From NCBI GenBank assembly GCA_031284185.1, contig JAITAJ010000385.1, forward strand, positions 1 to 8,229: 8,229 nucleotides of DNA, read 5' to 3'. This document shows positions 1 through 5,936 of this stretch, piece by piece. Source of the DNA: Accumulibacter sp. (GTDB lineage Bacteria > Pseudomonadota > Gammaproteobacteria > Burkholderiales > Rhodocyclaceae). The position numbers and the translations under genes were made by a program. A model generated the notes under the pieces. The model saw nothing but the letters and a program-made list of their open reading frames with translations, was not told the DNA's origin and did no database searches. Position 1 is the first letter of the stretch. The number at the start of each line of letters is the position of its first letter.

Positions 1-847
1 CTCCGCCACCGCTGCTCAGGAAAAAGAGCACGATGTGATCGGCCGCGAAAACGTCTTTCCCCGAGGCGATGGCGGCGTGAACGTCATCCAGAATCTTTCG
101 CGGCAGAACCTCTTCGATCAGACGCCCGCCATACCCGGCGTAACGACCGATCCCCGCGAGGACGAGCAGACAATCGGCGCCGTTGTCCCTGGCGAATCGT
201 TCCGAACCGCAGCAGAAGGCGTCCTCGCCAAGTTTCAGCAGCGACATCAGTTGCGTCAGCACGCCACAGACGAAGCGCTCCATCGACTGAACCTTGAAGA
301 TACTGGCCGAGGCACTGATGATCTGTTCCAGCCCGGAGCGGTTCTGTTCGATGATTTCCAGGTCGGCATACGCGCGCAGACCCGCGACCACCGAGGTGAA
401 CAGCTTCTGCGCGGTCAATTCGGTCTTGGTCTTGTAGTCGTTGATGTCGTATTCGAGAATCACCTGACGTTCCGGCGCCTGTCCGGGCTGGCCGGTGCGC
501 AGGATGACGCGGGTCATGCGGTTGCCGAGGGTCTCCCGGATGTGGCACACCACGTCCAGTCCGGCGTTCTCGGTCTCCATGACCACGTCGAGGAATATCA
601 TCGCCGTGTCTGGATGTTCCGCCATGAGCGCCTTCGCTTCCGCGGCGCTGTAGGCGCTCAGGAACTCCAGGGCGCGCCCTTCGAATACGAAACCGGACAG
701 CGCCAGACGGGTGATCGTGTGCACTCCCGGCTCGTCGTCGACGATCATCACTTTCCAGGGTTTCGGAATTTTCCCCTTGGTTTGCGCAAGCGGGTGAGTC
801 GCCGACTCATCTTCGTCCGCGAAAAAAAGTGCGTCGTCGTCCGCCAT
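1..847 (-). CDS. Response regulator with DUF3369 domain, C-terminus cut by window edge
   Basis: Reading the minus strand from an ATG at 847 gives 282 uninterrupted codons running off the left edge. Residues about 31-155 form a receiver domain: the acidic pair D37-D38 follows the strand WKVMIVDDE, the likely phospho-acceptor is D87 in MIFLDVVME, the switch threonine is T118 (VILRTG) and the conserved lysine is K139 (NDYKTKTEL). From about residue 165 the sequence (LEQIISASASIFKVQSMERF onward) resembles DUF3369, a sensory-like domain found after receivers. In this family a further output domain such as HD-GYP or GGDEF may follow, but it would lie outside the window. It is therefore likely the cytoplasmic partner of an unseen histidine kinase. 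The start is supported by the acidic N-terminal leader typical of the family; the ribosome site (GGGGAG about 14 nt upstream, or AGGG very close) is weak. A TATGAT hexamer on the minus strand (886-891) is a possible -10 box. The plus-strand reading frame over the same bases is a shadow. Confidence 0.88.
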   Translation of the reverse strand, partial: MADDDALFFADEDESATHPLAQTKGKIPKPWKVMIVDDEPGVHTITRLALSGFVFEGRALEFLSAYSAAEAKALMAEHPDTAMIFLDVVMETENAGLDVVCHIRETLGNRMTRVILRTGQPGQAPERQVILEYDINDYKTKTELTAQKLFTSVVAGLRAYADLEIIEQNRSGLEQIISASASIFKVQSMERFVCGVLTQLMSLLKLGEDAFCCGSERFARDNGADCLLVLAGIGRYAGYGGRLIEEVLPRKILDDVHAAIASGKDVFAADHIVLFFLSSGGG

Positions 848-968
848 GACCCTGTGGGGCTCCCCGAAAATATGCGAGACACCTAATCATACCATGTTCG
901 TTCATCCCGAAACACGTTTTTACGGTAATCGAGATGAAAGAAGCGCGCAAATAAAATCAAGAATCGTC

Positions 969-988
969 ATTCCGATGCGAGTCGGAAT
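969..988. repeat. Small inverted repeat, REP-like hairpin
   Basis: ATTCCGA (969-975) and TCGGAAT (982-988) are perfect 7-bp arms around a 6-nt loop, flanked by GTC before and CCACGG after. The layout GTCATTCC...GGAATCCA resembles the short palindromic repeats scattered between genes in many proteobacteria. The spacer 848-1054 separating the divergent genes holds nothing else I can support. The copy number in the genome is unknown from this window. Confidence 0.5.
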
Positions 989-1054
989 CCACGGAAAATC
1001 AACGATCAGCGGATCCTTGACCACTCCATTCCCGTCCAACGCGCCGAGATCGCC

Positions 1055-1517
1055 ATGAATACGGAATTGATTGCCCATTGGTTCGATCATGATACCGCCG
1101 CGCGGAAAATTCTGCTTCTGGCGACGCGGAACATTCGGATTTTCGACCCCGATCTTGAGAAATTACGCCTGGAAAGTCAAGAGAACGCTTCTGCCTTGCG
1201 CCATTTTCTGACGGCCGCGCCGTGTGGCGCGCGGCGAATCGTCCTGAGAAGCGCGGAACCGTTTCGCCGCGGCAGTCCACGCCTGTTCAAGCCGCTCGCC
1301 GTTTTCCGCGCGCGATGCGGGTCCGGGAATGCGCGCCTCGACTGGCGCCACGTTCCTGTCCGACGATTGCCACGCGCTGATTCGCCTCCACCAGAACCAC
1401 GCCCGGCCACGGATCATCATTGACGACGCCGATGCCTGCCGCGGCTATCTGGCGCGGTTCGACGGAATTCTCGGAGAAGGCGGAACGCCCGTCAGCGCCA
1501 CGACGCTCGGCCTCTGA
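1055..1517 (+). pseudogene. Frameshifted small protein, probably DUF7931/PLD-like
   Basis: Two reading frames look like the halves of one gene. The first starts at ATG 1055 (MNTELIAHWFDHDTAARKIL...) and continues credibly through IRIFDPDLEKLRLES and ALRHFLTAAP to about residue 85 (FKPLAVF). It then degenerates into a proline/arginine-rich tail ending at 1423. The second, in the +1 frame, reads from about 1329 as TFLSDDCHALIRLHQNHARP, then IIIDDADACRGYLARFDGIL, ending at TGA 1515-1517. Together they give about 154 residues and resemble the C-terminal DUF7931 domain that often accompanies GNAT acetyltransferases and has a phospholipase D-like look; that family assignment is from memory and tentative. 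A stop in the second frame at 1245 and the stop of the first at 1421-1423 place the shift between them, most likely about 1300-1345. It could be a true inactivating mutation or a base-call error. It lies just upstream of pssA, on the same strand. Confidence 0.55.
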
Positions 1518-1609
1518 TTCTGACATGGCGGGCATCGATGGCGCTCGCGCGGAGGGCGCGATTCCATCAATCCGGCCCGACGATTTCCGTGCACCGTGGC
1601 GGGTGTCGG

Positions 1610-1615
1610 TATAAT
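1610..1615 (+). promoter_or_regulatory. Candidate -10 box for pssA
   Basis: A perfect TATAAT lies six bases before GTG 1622. No convincing -35 hexamer is present at 16-18 bp; TTTCCG at 1584-1589 is spaced 20 bp. If used, transcription would start almost on the GTG, giving a leaderless or very short-leader message. Confidence 0.45.
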
Positions 1616-1621
1616 CCGCCC

Positions 1622-3031
1622 GTGAAAAACATTCCAATGCAACGGCGCGGCTCCCGGAGCCTGCCTTCCGTCTGGCGTAGCTGGCGGGAGAAGACGCGGG
1701 ATTGGAGAGTCCTCGACAATCTGCCGACCATTCCGGTCATGGCCGAGAATTTCGAGACTCTGGAGGGACCGGAGGCGTATCGTCGTACCTTGCTTTCGCT
1801 GATCGCCGAAGCGCGCCAGCGCATCCTGCTCGCCACGCTGTACTTGCAGGACGACGATGGTGGCCGGGAAGTCCTCGAAGCGCTTCATGCCGCCAAGACG
1901 GCCCGTCCCGAACTGGAGGTCGCGGTCTTCGTCGACTGGCATCGCGCGCAGCGCGGTCTGATCGGCAAGGATCGGTCGATGGGAAACGTGGCGATGTACC
2001 GCGCGATGGGCGAACGCTTCGGGCCGGGTGTGGAAATCCACGGGGTCCCCGTGCAGCGCAGCGAGCTGATGGGCGTCATGCATCTCAAGGGTTTCATCAT
2101 GGACAACACCGTCCTCTACAGCGGTGCCAGTCTCAACGATGTCTATCTGCGACGCCACGAACGCTACCGCCTCGACCGTTACCATCTGATTCGCAGCCGC
2201 GCGCTCGCCGACTGTCTGGCCGTGGCGCTCGTCCAGACGCTGCGCCAGAGTCCCGCCGTGCATCCGCTGCATACGCCGAGCGCGCCGAAAACGGCGAATA
2301 TCCGGCGAGAGATCATCGCCTTTCGCCGCGAACTGGCCCGTACCCGATACCGTTTTGCCGGCGACCGCGTTCGTCAGGGTGAGATCGGCGTGACGCCGCT
2401 GTTCGGATTGGGCGTCCGCGATAACGAACTCAATCGGACGATCGTCGAACTGATCCATCGGGCGAAGACCCGGCTGGTGCTGTTTACGCCCTATTTCAAC
2501 CTGCCGGGACCGGTGCGGCGCGCGCTCGACGCGCGCCTGAGAGACGGCTGCCAGGTCGTGATCGTGCTCGGCGACAAGATCGCCAATGACTTTTACCTTC
2601 CGCCCGAGGAGCCTTTCAGGGCCATCGGCGTGGTGCCTTATCTCTACGAATCCAATCTGCGCCGCTTTTGCGTGGCCTATCAGCCATTCATCGATGCCGG
2701 CCAGCTCGACGTGCGCGTCTGGCGGGACGGGGACAACAGCTTTCATCTCAAGGGTCTGCTGGTCGACGAGCACTATGCGCTGCTGACCGGCAGCAACATC
2801 AATCCGCGCGCCTGGCGGCTCGATCTGGAAAACGGGTTGCTGATCCACGACCCGAACAAGCTGCTGACCGCGTCGCACGGGGCGGAACTGGAGCGGATAC
2901 TCGCGCACACGCAACGCCTTCCGGGGCACGCGGCCCTGGATTCCGTCGAAGACTATCCGGCGCCCGTGCAGCGCCTGCTCAAGCGGCTGGCGCGTGTGCG
3001 CGCCGACCGCCTGGCCAATCAGGTGCTCTGA
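1622..3031 (+). CDS. pssA: Phosphatidylserine synthase (CDP-diacylglycerol--serine O-phosphatidyltransferase), PLD superfamily
   Basis: PssA condenses CDP-diacylglycerol with L-serine to give phosphatidylserine and CMP, the committed step towards phosphatidylethanolamine; the Escherichia-type enzyme is a peripheral membrane protein. The product aligns along its whole length with E. coli PssA as I know it: LYLQDDDGG, VDWHRAQRG, LYSGASLNDVYL, RYHLIRSR, FTPYFNLP, DKIANDFYLP and NPRAWRLDLENGLLIHDP. Both HKD motifs are complete: H154-K156-D161 (HLKGFIMD) and H375-K377-D382 (HLKGLLVD). The C-terminus is basic (KRLARVRADRLANQVL), as in the family, fitting contact with acidic lipid. Starting at GTG 1622 gives 469 residues; ATG 1637 gives 464; both are near the usual 450. 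A longer reading from ATG 1538 would cross the TATAAT box and adds unconserved sequence, so I did not use it. No Shine-Dalgarno site precedes either start. The gene is probably a single transcription unit. Confidence 0.95.
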   Translation: MKNIPMQRRGSRSLPSVWRSWREKTRDWRVLDNLPTIPVMAENFETLEGPEAYRRTLLSLIAEARQRILLATLYLQDDDGGREVLEALHAAKTARPELEVAVFVDWHRAQRGLIGKDRSMGNVAMYRAMGERFGPGVEIHGVPVQRSELMGVMHLKGFIMDNTVLYSGASLNDVYLRRHERYRLDRYHLIRSRALADCLAVALVQTLRQSPAVHPLHTPSAPKTANIRREIIAFRRELARTRYRFAGDRVRQGEIGVTPLFGLGVRDNELNRTIVELIHRAKTRLVLFTPYFNLPGPVRRALDARLRDGCQVVIVLGDKIANDFYLPPEEPFRAIGVVPYLYESNLRRFCVAYQPFIDAGQLDVRVWRDGDNSFHLKGLLVDEHYALLTGSNINPRAWRLDLENGLLIHDPNKLLTASHGAELERILAHTQRLPGHAALDSVEDYPAPVQRLLKRLARVRADRLANQVL

Positions 3032-3032
3032 T

Positions 3033-3044
3033 CCCCCCCCCCCC
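3033..3044. repeat. Homopolymer C12 tract
   Basis: Twelve consecutive C follow the pssA stop codon by one base. It lies outside any gene. It may be real and variable in length, or reflect the same base-calling problem as the poly-G at the right edge. Confidence 0.6.
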
Positions 3045-3052
3045 TTTCGTCG

Positions 3053-3103
3053 TCCCGCCGCGCGCGGGAGACGCGCTGCCGGGCGCATGGCCAAGGATGC
3101 GCC
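3053..3103 (+). terminator. Two hairpins downstream of pssA, possible terminator
   Basis: TCCCGC (3053-3058) pairs with GCGGGA (3064-3069) across a 5-nt loop, and GGCGCAT (3082-3088) pairs perfectly with ATGCGCC (3097-3103) across an 8-nt loop. Neither is followed by a T tract, so this is not a canonical intrinsic terminator, but the position between pssA and the next promoter suits transcript ending or mRNA protection. Confidence 0.3.
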
Positions 3104-3151
3104 ATGAGGCGGGAAACAGGATCATCTCGAATTTCTGCCCTCTGGAATTGC

Positions 3152-3180
3152 TTGACTTTGGAATATCAATTCAAGATAAT
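3152..3180 (+). promoter_or_regulatory. Sigma70-type promoter of the permease-kinase operon
   Basis: TTGACT (3152-3157) and GATAAT (3175-3180) are separated by exactly 17 bp in an AT-rich stretch that stands out from the GC-rich surroundings. It is the best promoter match in the window. The start site would fall at about 3187, inside the palindrome described next. Confidence 0.75.
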
Positions 3181-3183
3181 TTG

Positions 3184-3202
3184 TACGGACATGTTGTCCG
3201 TA
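3184..3202. promoter_or_regulatory. Perfect 19-bp operator palindrome
   Basis: TACGGACATGTTGTCCGTA consists of two perfect 8-bp arms around TGT. It begins four bases after the -10 box and overlaps the predicted transcription start, so a bound protein would block initiation. The likely ligand is the GntR/HutC-type regulator encoded at 7311-8150; that link is inferred from gene context and symmetry. I saw no second copy of the arms in the other intergenic regions. Confidence 0.7.
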
Positions 3203-3215
3203 TAGGGAGAGGGAA

Positions 3216-4256
3216 ATGTCAAATCTGTCTACAAACAACGACGCGCCGGGGTTTTCCTTTTACGACGCGATGGGCAAAATCCCCGGCGGGTTGATGATCG
3301 TTCCGCTGATACTGGGTTCGATCGTCGGCACTTTCGCCAAGCCTTTTCTTGCGATGGGATCGTTTACGACGGCGCTTTTCCAGGCAAGCGCGCTGCCGCT
3401 CATCGCGCTGCTCATCTTTGCCACCGGCATGCAGGTCACGATCCGGACGAGTGGTCCGGTACTGGCGACGGCCGGCGCGGTCCTGCTGGGGAAATCGATC
3501 ATTCCGGCGACACTGGTCGTATTGCTCGGAACGGTGATCGGCGTGGATGGCATTTTCGGCGTTTCCGTCCTGGCCATGCTGGTCTCCATCGACAACTCGA
3601 ACGGCGGACTCTGGCTGGCGTTTACAGGACGCTACGGCGACAAGCGCGACCGGGGCGCGTACATCGCCTCGGCGTTGAATGACGGTCCGTTTTTCTCGAT
3701 GCTCTTTCTCGGCGTCTCCGGCCTTGCGCAGATTCCTCTCATAGCGCTCCTCGGGGCCGTCGTTCCTTTCCTGCTCGGTATGCTGATCGGTAACCTCGAC
3801 AGAAAATGGACCGAAATCCTGCATCCGACGCCGCAGATCGTGATTCCGTTTTTCGCCTTTGCCCTGGGCACCGGCATCAATCTTGAAAACGTGGTCAAGG
3901 GCGGTCTCTCCGGCATCGTCGTCGGCGTGATCGCCGCGCCGGTCACAGGGTTCATCGTCTATCTGTGCTACAAGTTCATTCTGCGCCGTGGGCGCCGCTC
4001 GGGCCTGGGTTTCGCGGCGGGCACGACGGCGGGCAACGCTGTTGCGACCCCGGCCATCATCGCTCAGGCGGACCCGACCTTCGCTCCGCTGGTGGGCACG
4101 GCGACCGCCCAGGTGGCCGCGTCGGTCCTGGTCACGGCAATTCTCGCGCCCATGCTGGCCTCATGGATGCTCAAGCGCGAGGGGGGCCTGCTTTCCGAAG
4201 AAGAAATCGCCAGGCTCGACGAGATGGATCTGCGTTACGACGAACCTCAGCTCTGA
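3216..4256 (+). CDS. kdgT: KdgT-family permease (2-keto-3-deoxygluconate permease-like), probable acid-sugar importer
   Basis: This is a 346-residue integral inner-membrane protein with about ten hydrophobic segments, for example around residues 25-45, 55-72, 82-107, 112-124, 155-170, 172-193, 207-222, 230-252 and 295-318. It matches the KdgT family of proton-coupled 2-keto-3-deoxygluconate transporters in length and motifs: the N-terminal IPGG(L/M)M...PL.LG stretch, SIDNSNGGLW (124-133), SALNDGPFF (152-160) and the diagnostic GTTAGNAVATPA (269-280). A strong ribosome site (AGGGAGAGGG, 3204-3213) precedes ATG 3216. The gene is first in an operon with the DUF1537 kinase 11 bp downstream, and no KDG kinase or aldolase is present. 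It therefore probably carries the four-carbon acid sugar used by the kinase, not KDG itself. The symbol reflects the family; substrate is inferred. The C-terminus ends in an acidic cytoplasmic tail (LSEEEIARLDEMDLRYDEPQL region). Confidence 0.88.
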   Translation: MSNLSTNNDAPGFSFYDAMGKIPGGLMIVPLILGSIVGTFAKPFLAMGSFTTALFQASALPLIALLIFATGMQVTIRTSGPVLATAGAVLLGKSIIPATLVVLLGTVIGVDGIFGVSVLAMLVSIDNSNGGLWLAFTGRYGDKRDRGAYIASALNDGPFFSMLFLGVSGLAQIPLIALLGAVVPFLLGMLIGNLDRKWTEILHPTPQIVIPFFAFALGTGINLENVVKGGLSGIVVGVIAAPVTGFIVYLCYKFILRRGRRSGLGFAAGTTAGNAVATPAIIAQADPTFAPLVGTATAQVAASVLVTAILAPMLASWMLKREGGLLSEEEIARLDEMDLRYDEPQL

Positions 4257-4267
4257 AAGGCGTGGCG

Positions 4268-5533
4268 ATGTCTCTCATTTCTGGTGATGAACAGCCTTTG
4301 CGCGTCGCCATCCTGGCCGATGATGCGACCGGCGCGGGTGATACCGTCGCGCAGTTCGCCGAGCGGGGCTGGCCGTCCTATCTGCAACGCACGGACGAGC
4401 TTCCGCCGCTTCCCTCCGTTTCGGCGCTGGCGCGTTCGCTCAATACCCGCGTCCTGCCCGGCCCCGAAGCCTTTTCGATCACGGAAGCCGCCACGCGAGG
4501 CATGTTGGAAGGCGGGGTAACCCGCCTGTATCTGAAGGTCGACTCGACCATGCGCGGCAGCGTAGCGAACCAGTTGAAGGGCGCGCTGCGCGCCTGGCGC
4601 GAAATTTACCCGGAATCCTTCGTCGTCCTGTGCCCCGCCTATCCGGCGATGGGAAGGACGATCAGCCGGGGCCGGCTGTTCGTCGACGGCGTGGCGTTGG
4701 AGGATTCTCCGGCGGGCACCGATCCGGTGACGCCCATGCGCACCTCGTCGTTCAGCGAACTCGTGCCCGGCTGCGGCATCGTTCCCGCAGGCGCGCCCGG
4801 CGAGCTTCCGCAAGCCATCCGGGCGGCGGCGCGCGAGCATGACGTCGTCGTCGTCGAAGCCGCGTCGGCGGAAGCGCTCGACACACTGTCCGGGATCATC
4901 GCGCAACTCGGCCCGAAAGCGCTCCCCGCCGGTTCCGCTGGACTCGCGCTGGCCTTGGCCAAGGCATGGCATCCGCATGGCGGTTCCGCGGCGGCGGCGC
5001 CCGTCATGAAGATCGGCGGGGCGGTATTGATTCTTCGCACTTCGGCCAACGCAGTCTCCCGGCGCCAAGTGGCCAGGGTGGCCGAATCGTTGCGAAGCGA
5101 GGACGTGGCGACGCTCTCGCTCACGCCTTCGGACCTGTCCAGCGAAAAAAGCGTGCGGGACGGGATCGGTCGGTCGCGGATGCTCCGGCCCGGCCTGCCG
5201 GTGCGGATTCTCGAAGTCCCTGACGAGCGTATCGAAGGCGAATCTCTCGTCGAGGCCAGCCGGCGCGTCGCGCGTGGCATGGCCTCGGCCGTTGCGGCCA
5301 TCGTCGCGGATGCCCGGATCGAGGCGCTCGTGCTGCTCGGCGGCGACGGAGTCGACGCGACACTGGCGGCGCTCGGCGTCAGGAACCTGCGTGTCATCCG
5401 CAATATCGTCGAAGGCGTCCCCGTTTCCGAGACCCTCGAAACCCAGGGGCGAAAATTGATCGTGGTCACCAAGGCCGGGGGATTCGGCGATGAAAACACA
5501 TTGCTCACCGTCCTTGATTGGCTCAGAGGATAA
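4268..5533 (+). CDS. dtnK: Four-carbon acid sugar kinase, DUF1537 family (D-threonate/D-erythronate kinase-like)
   Basis: DUF1537 enzymes use ATP to phosphorylate the C4 hydroxyl of acid sugars such as D-threonate, L-threonate or D-erythronate in the cytoplasm. The 421-residue product has the N-terminal sugar-binding domain with ILADDATGAGDT (15-26), KVDSTMRG (90-97) and CPAYPAMGRT (122-131), the hinge GSAGLALALA (222-231), and the C-terminal nucleotide-binding domain with LLGGDG (356-361), ATLAALG (364-370), VEGVP (381-385) and TKAGGFG (401-407). Length is normal for the family. ATG 4268 is chosen because AAAGG (4256-4260) sits 7 nt ahead; GTG 4262 is too close, and the upstream open frame overlaps the permease gene. 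Two C-terminal spots differ from what I expect: GGET/GGDT appears as GGDG, and the usual GPEI/GEI before the GVP motif appears as IRNI. The symbol is by family and linkage to pdxA2; the substrate is not proven. Confidence 0.85.
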   Translation: MSLISGDEQPLRVAILADDATGAGDTVAQFAERGWPSYLQRTDELPPLPSVSALARSLNTRVLPGPEAFSITEAATRGMLEGGVTRLYLKVDSTMRGSVANQLKGALRAWREIYPESFVVLCPAYPAMGRTISRGRLFVDGVALEDSPAGTDPVTPMRTSSFSELVPGCGIVPAGAPGELPQAIRAAAREHDVVVVEAASAEALDTLSGIIAQLGPKALPAGSAGLALALAKAWHPHGGSAAAAPVMKIGGAVLILRTSANAVSRRQVARVAESLRSEDVATLSLTPSDLSSEKSVRDGIGRSRMLRPGLPVRILEVPDERIEGESLVEASRRVARGMASAVAAIVADARIEALVLLGGDGVDATLAALGVRNLRVIRNIVEGVPVSETLETQGRKLIVVTKAGGFGDENTLLTVLDWLRG

Positions 5534-5664
5534 TGAAGATTCGCCGGCGGGAGATTCCGCCTGATTCAAGCGCCCCGGTCGAAACCGCTTCGGCATGGAT
5601 CGATCGGAGCGCCAATGCGGTTTTAGAGAAGATTGGCAAATTTCTCAAGCCTCTGTCCTCCGGA

Positions 5665-5679
5665 TTCAGAAGACAGAAA
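5665..5679 (-). repeat. 15-bp element, inverted copy near gntR
   Basis: TTCAGAAGACAGAAA here is the exact reverse complement of 7213-7227. A shorter copy AGAAGACAGA recurs at 5691-5700. The core is the reverse complement of the CTGTCTTCT form of the nearby heptamer, so this belongs to the same repeat family in opposite orientation. Confidence 0.6.
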
Positions 5680-5709
5680 TTTGAGAGAACAGAAGACAGA
5701 TCAGCTTGC

Positions 5710-5747
5710 GGCGTTTCACGCCGGGAGATGGACGGAAAACCGAGCGC
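5710..5747 (+). repeat. 38-bp dispersed module, left copy
   Basis: This aligns without gaps with 7146-7183, matching at 32 of 38 bases, including the shared core AAAACCGAGCGC (5736-5747). Its first 13 bases form a small hairpin (GGCG...CGCC). In both places it is followed within about 15 bases by CTCTGTCCTC sequence. Confidence 0.65.
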
Positions 5748-5756
5748 ACGGATTTT

Positions 5757-5791
5757 CTGTCCTCTGTCCTCTGTCCTCTGTCCTCTGTCCT
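5757..5791 (+). repeat. Tandem heptamer repeat, five units of CTGTCCT
   Basis: Five perfect head-to-tail copies of CTGTCCT (35 bp) are followed by a partial sixth (CTG). Seven-base units outside genes resemble the short tandemly repeated sequences known from other bacteria, which vary in copy number by slippage. Single units occur at 5652-5658 and 7192-7198. Confidence 0.85.
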
Positions 5792-5811
5792 CTGCCCCGG
5801 CCTTCGGCTAC

Positions 5812-5836
5812 CCTCTCCCTCCCGAGGAGGGAGAGG
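5812..5836. repeat. Perfect 11-bp hairpin between modules
   Basis: CCTCTCCCTCC (5812-5822) pairs perfectly with GGAGGGAGAGG (5826-5836) across a 3-nt loop. The plus strand continues with AAAA, not T, so it is not an intrinsic terminator in the direction of transcription. It could still stall RNA polymerase or stabilise the upstream transcript end. Confidence 0.65.
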
Positions 5837-5876
5837 AAAACCCTTGGCCGTTTCTCCTGGCAAATGCGATGGCCTT

Positions 5877-5905
5877 GGGAAAGCGGCGGATCGATATGAG
5901 TTGAA
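5877..5905 (-). repeat. 29-bp inverted element, copy upstream of pdxA2
   Basis: Read on the minus strand, this matches 7003-7031 on the plus strand at 26 of 29 bases, with the exact core CTCATATCGATCCG. It ends 31 bp before the pdxA2 start codon. CATTTGCCA and GCCATCG words occur beyond it in both copies, suggesting the similarity once extended further. Confidence 0.7.
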
Positions 5906-5936
5906 CGAAATTAATTTGCTCCAAGGATAATTCATC

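Larger units (their letters stand above)
5534..5936. other. Repeat-filled gap between kinase and dehydrogenase genes
   Basis: About 400 bp with no gene I accept. It contains, in order, two inverted AGAAGACAGA motifs (5668-5677 and 5691-5700), a 38-bp module (5710-5747), heptamer tandem repeats (5757-5791), an 11-bp perfect hairpin (5812-5836) and a 29-bp element (5877-5905). Just after the kinase stop, GGCGG and CCGCC can form a small stem without a T tract. An open frame from ATG 5533 overlapping the stop runs through all the repeats and looks non-coding. There is no second copy of the operator palindrome, so pdxA2 is expressed either by readthrough or from an unrecognised promoter. Confidence 0.7.

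Noticed and set aside
35..886. 283-codon open frame on the plus strand
   Set aside because: The minus strand over the same bases encodes a receiver domain with all conserved residues.
1445..3094. Long 549-codon open frame on the minus strand
   Set aside because: It is the antisense of pssA, a clear full-length family match; the frame is open because of high GC, and its product has no recognisable features.
4247..5596. 449-codon open frame on the minus strand
   Set aside because: Antisense shadow of the DUF1537 kinase; arginine-rich low-information product.
5812..5836. Intrinsic terminator after the kinase gene
   Set aside because: The stem is excellent but is followed by AAAA, with no T tract on the plus strand, and the minus-strand reading also lacks one.
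5533..5904. Possible small gene with ATG overlapping the kinase stop (TAATG) and GAGGA upstream
   Set aside because: The product runs through the heptamer repeats, hairpin and 29-bp element, giving PLSSVLCPLSS-type repeat translation; this is repeat DNA read as protein. The first 40 residues matched nothing I know.
5901..5931. Promoter for pdxA2 (TTGAAC ... GATAAT)
   Set aside because: The spacer is 19 bp and the -10 match overlaps the ribosome binding site, so a transcript would start at or past the start codon.
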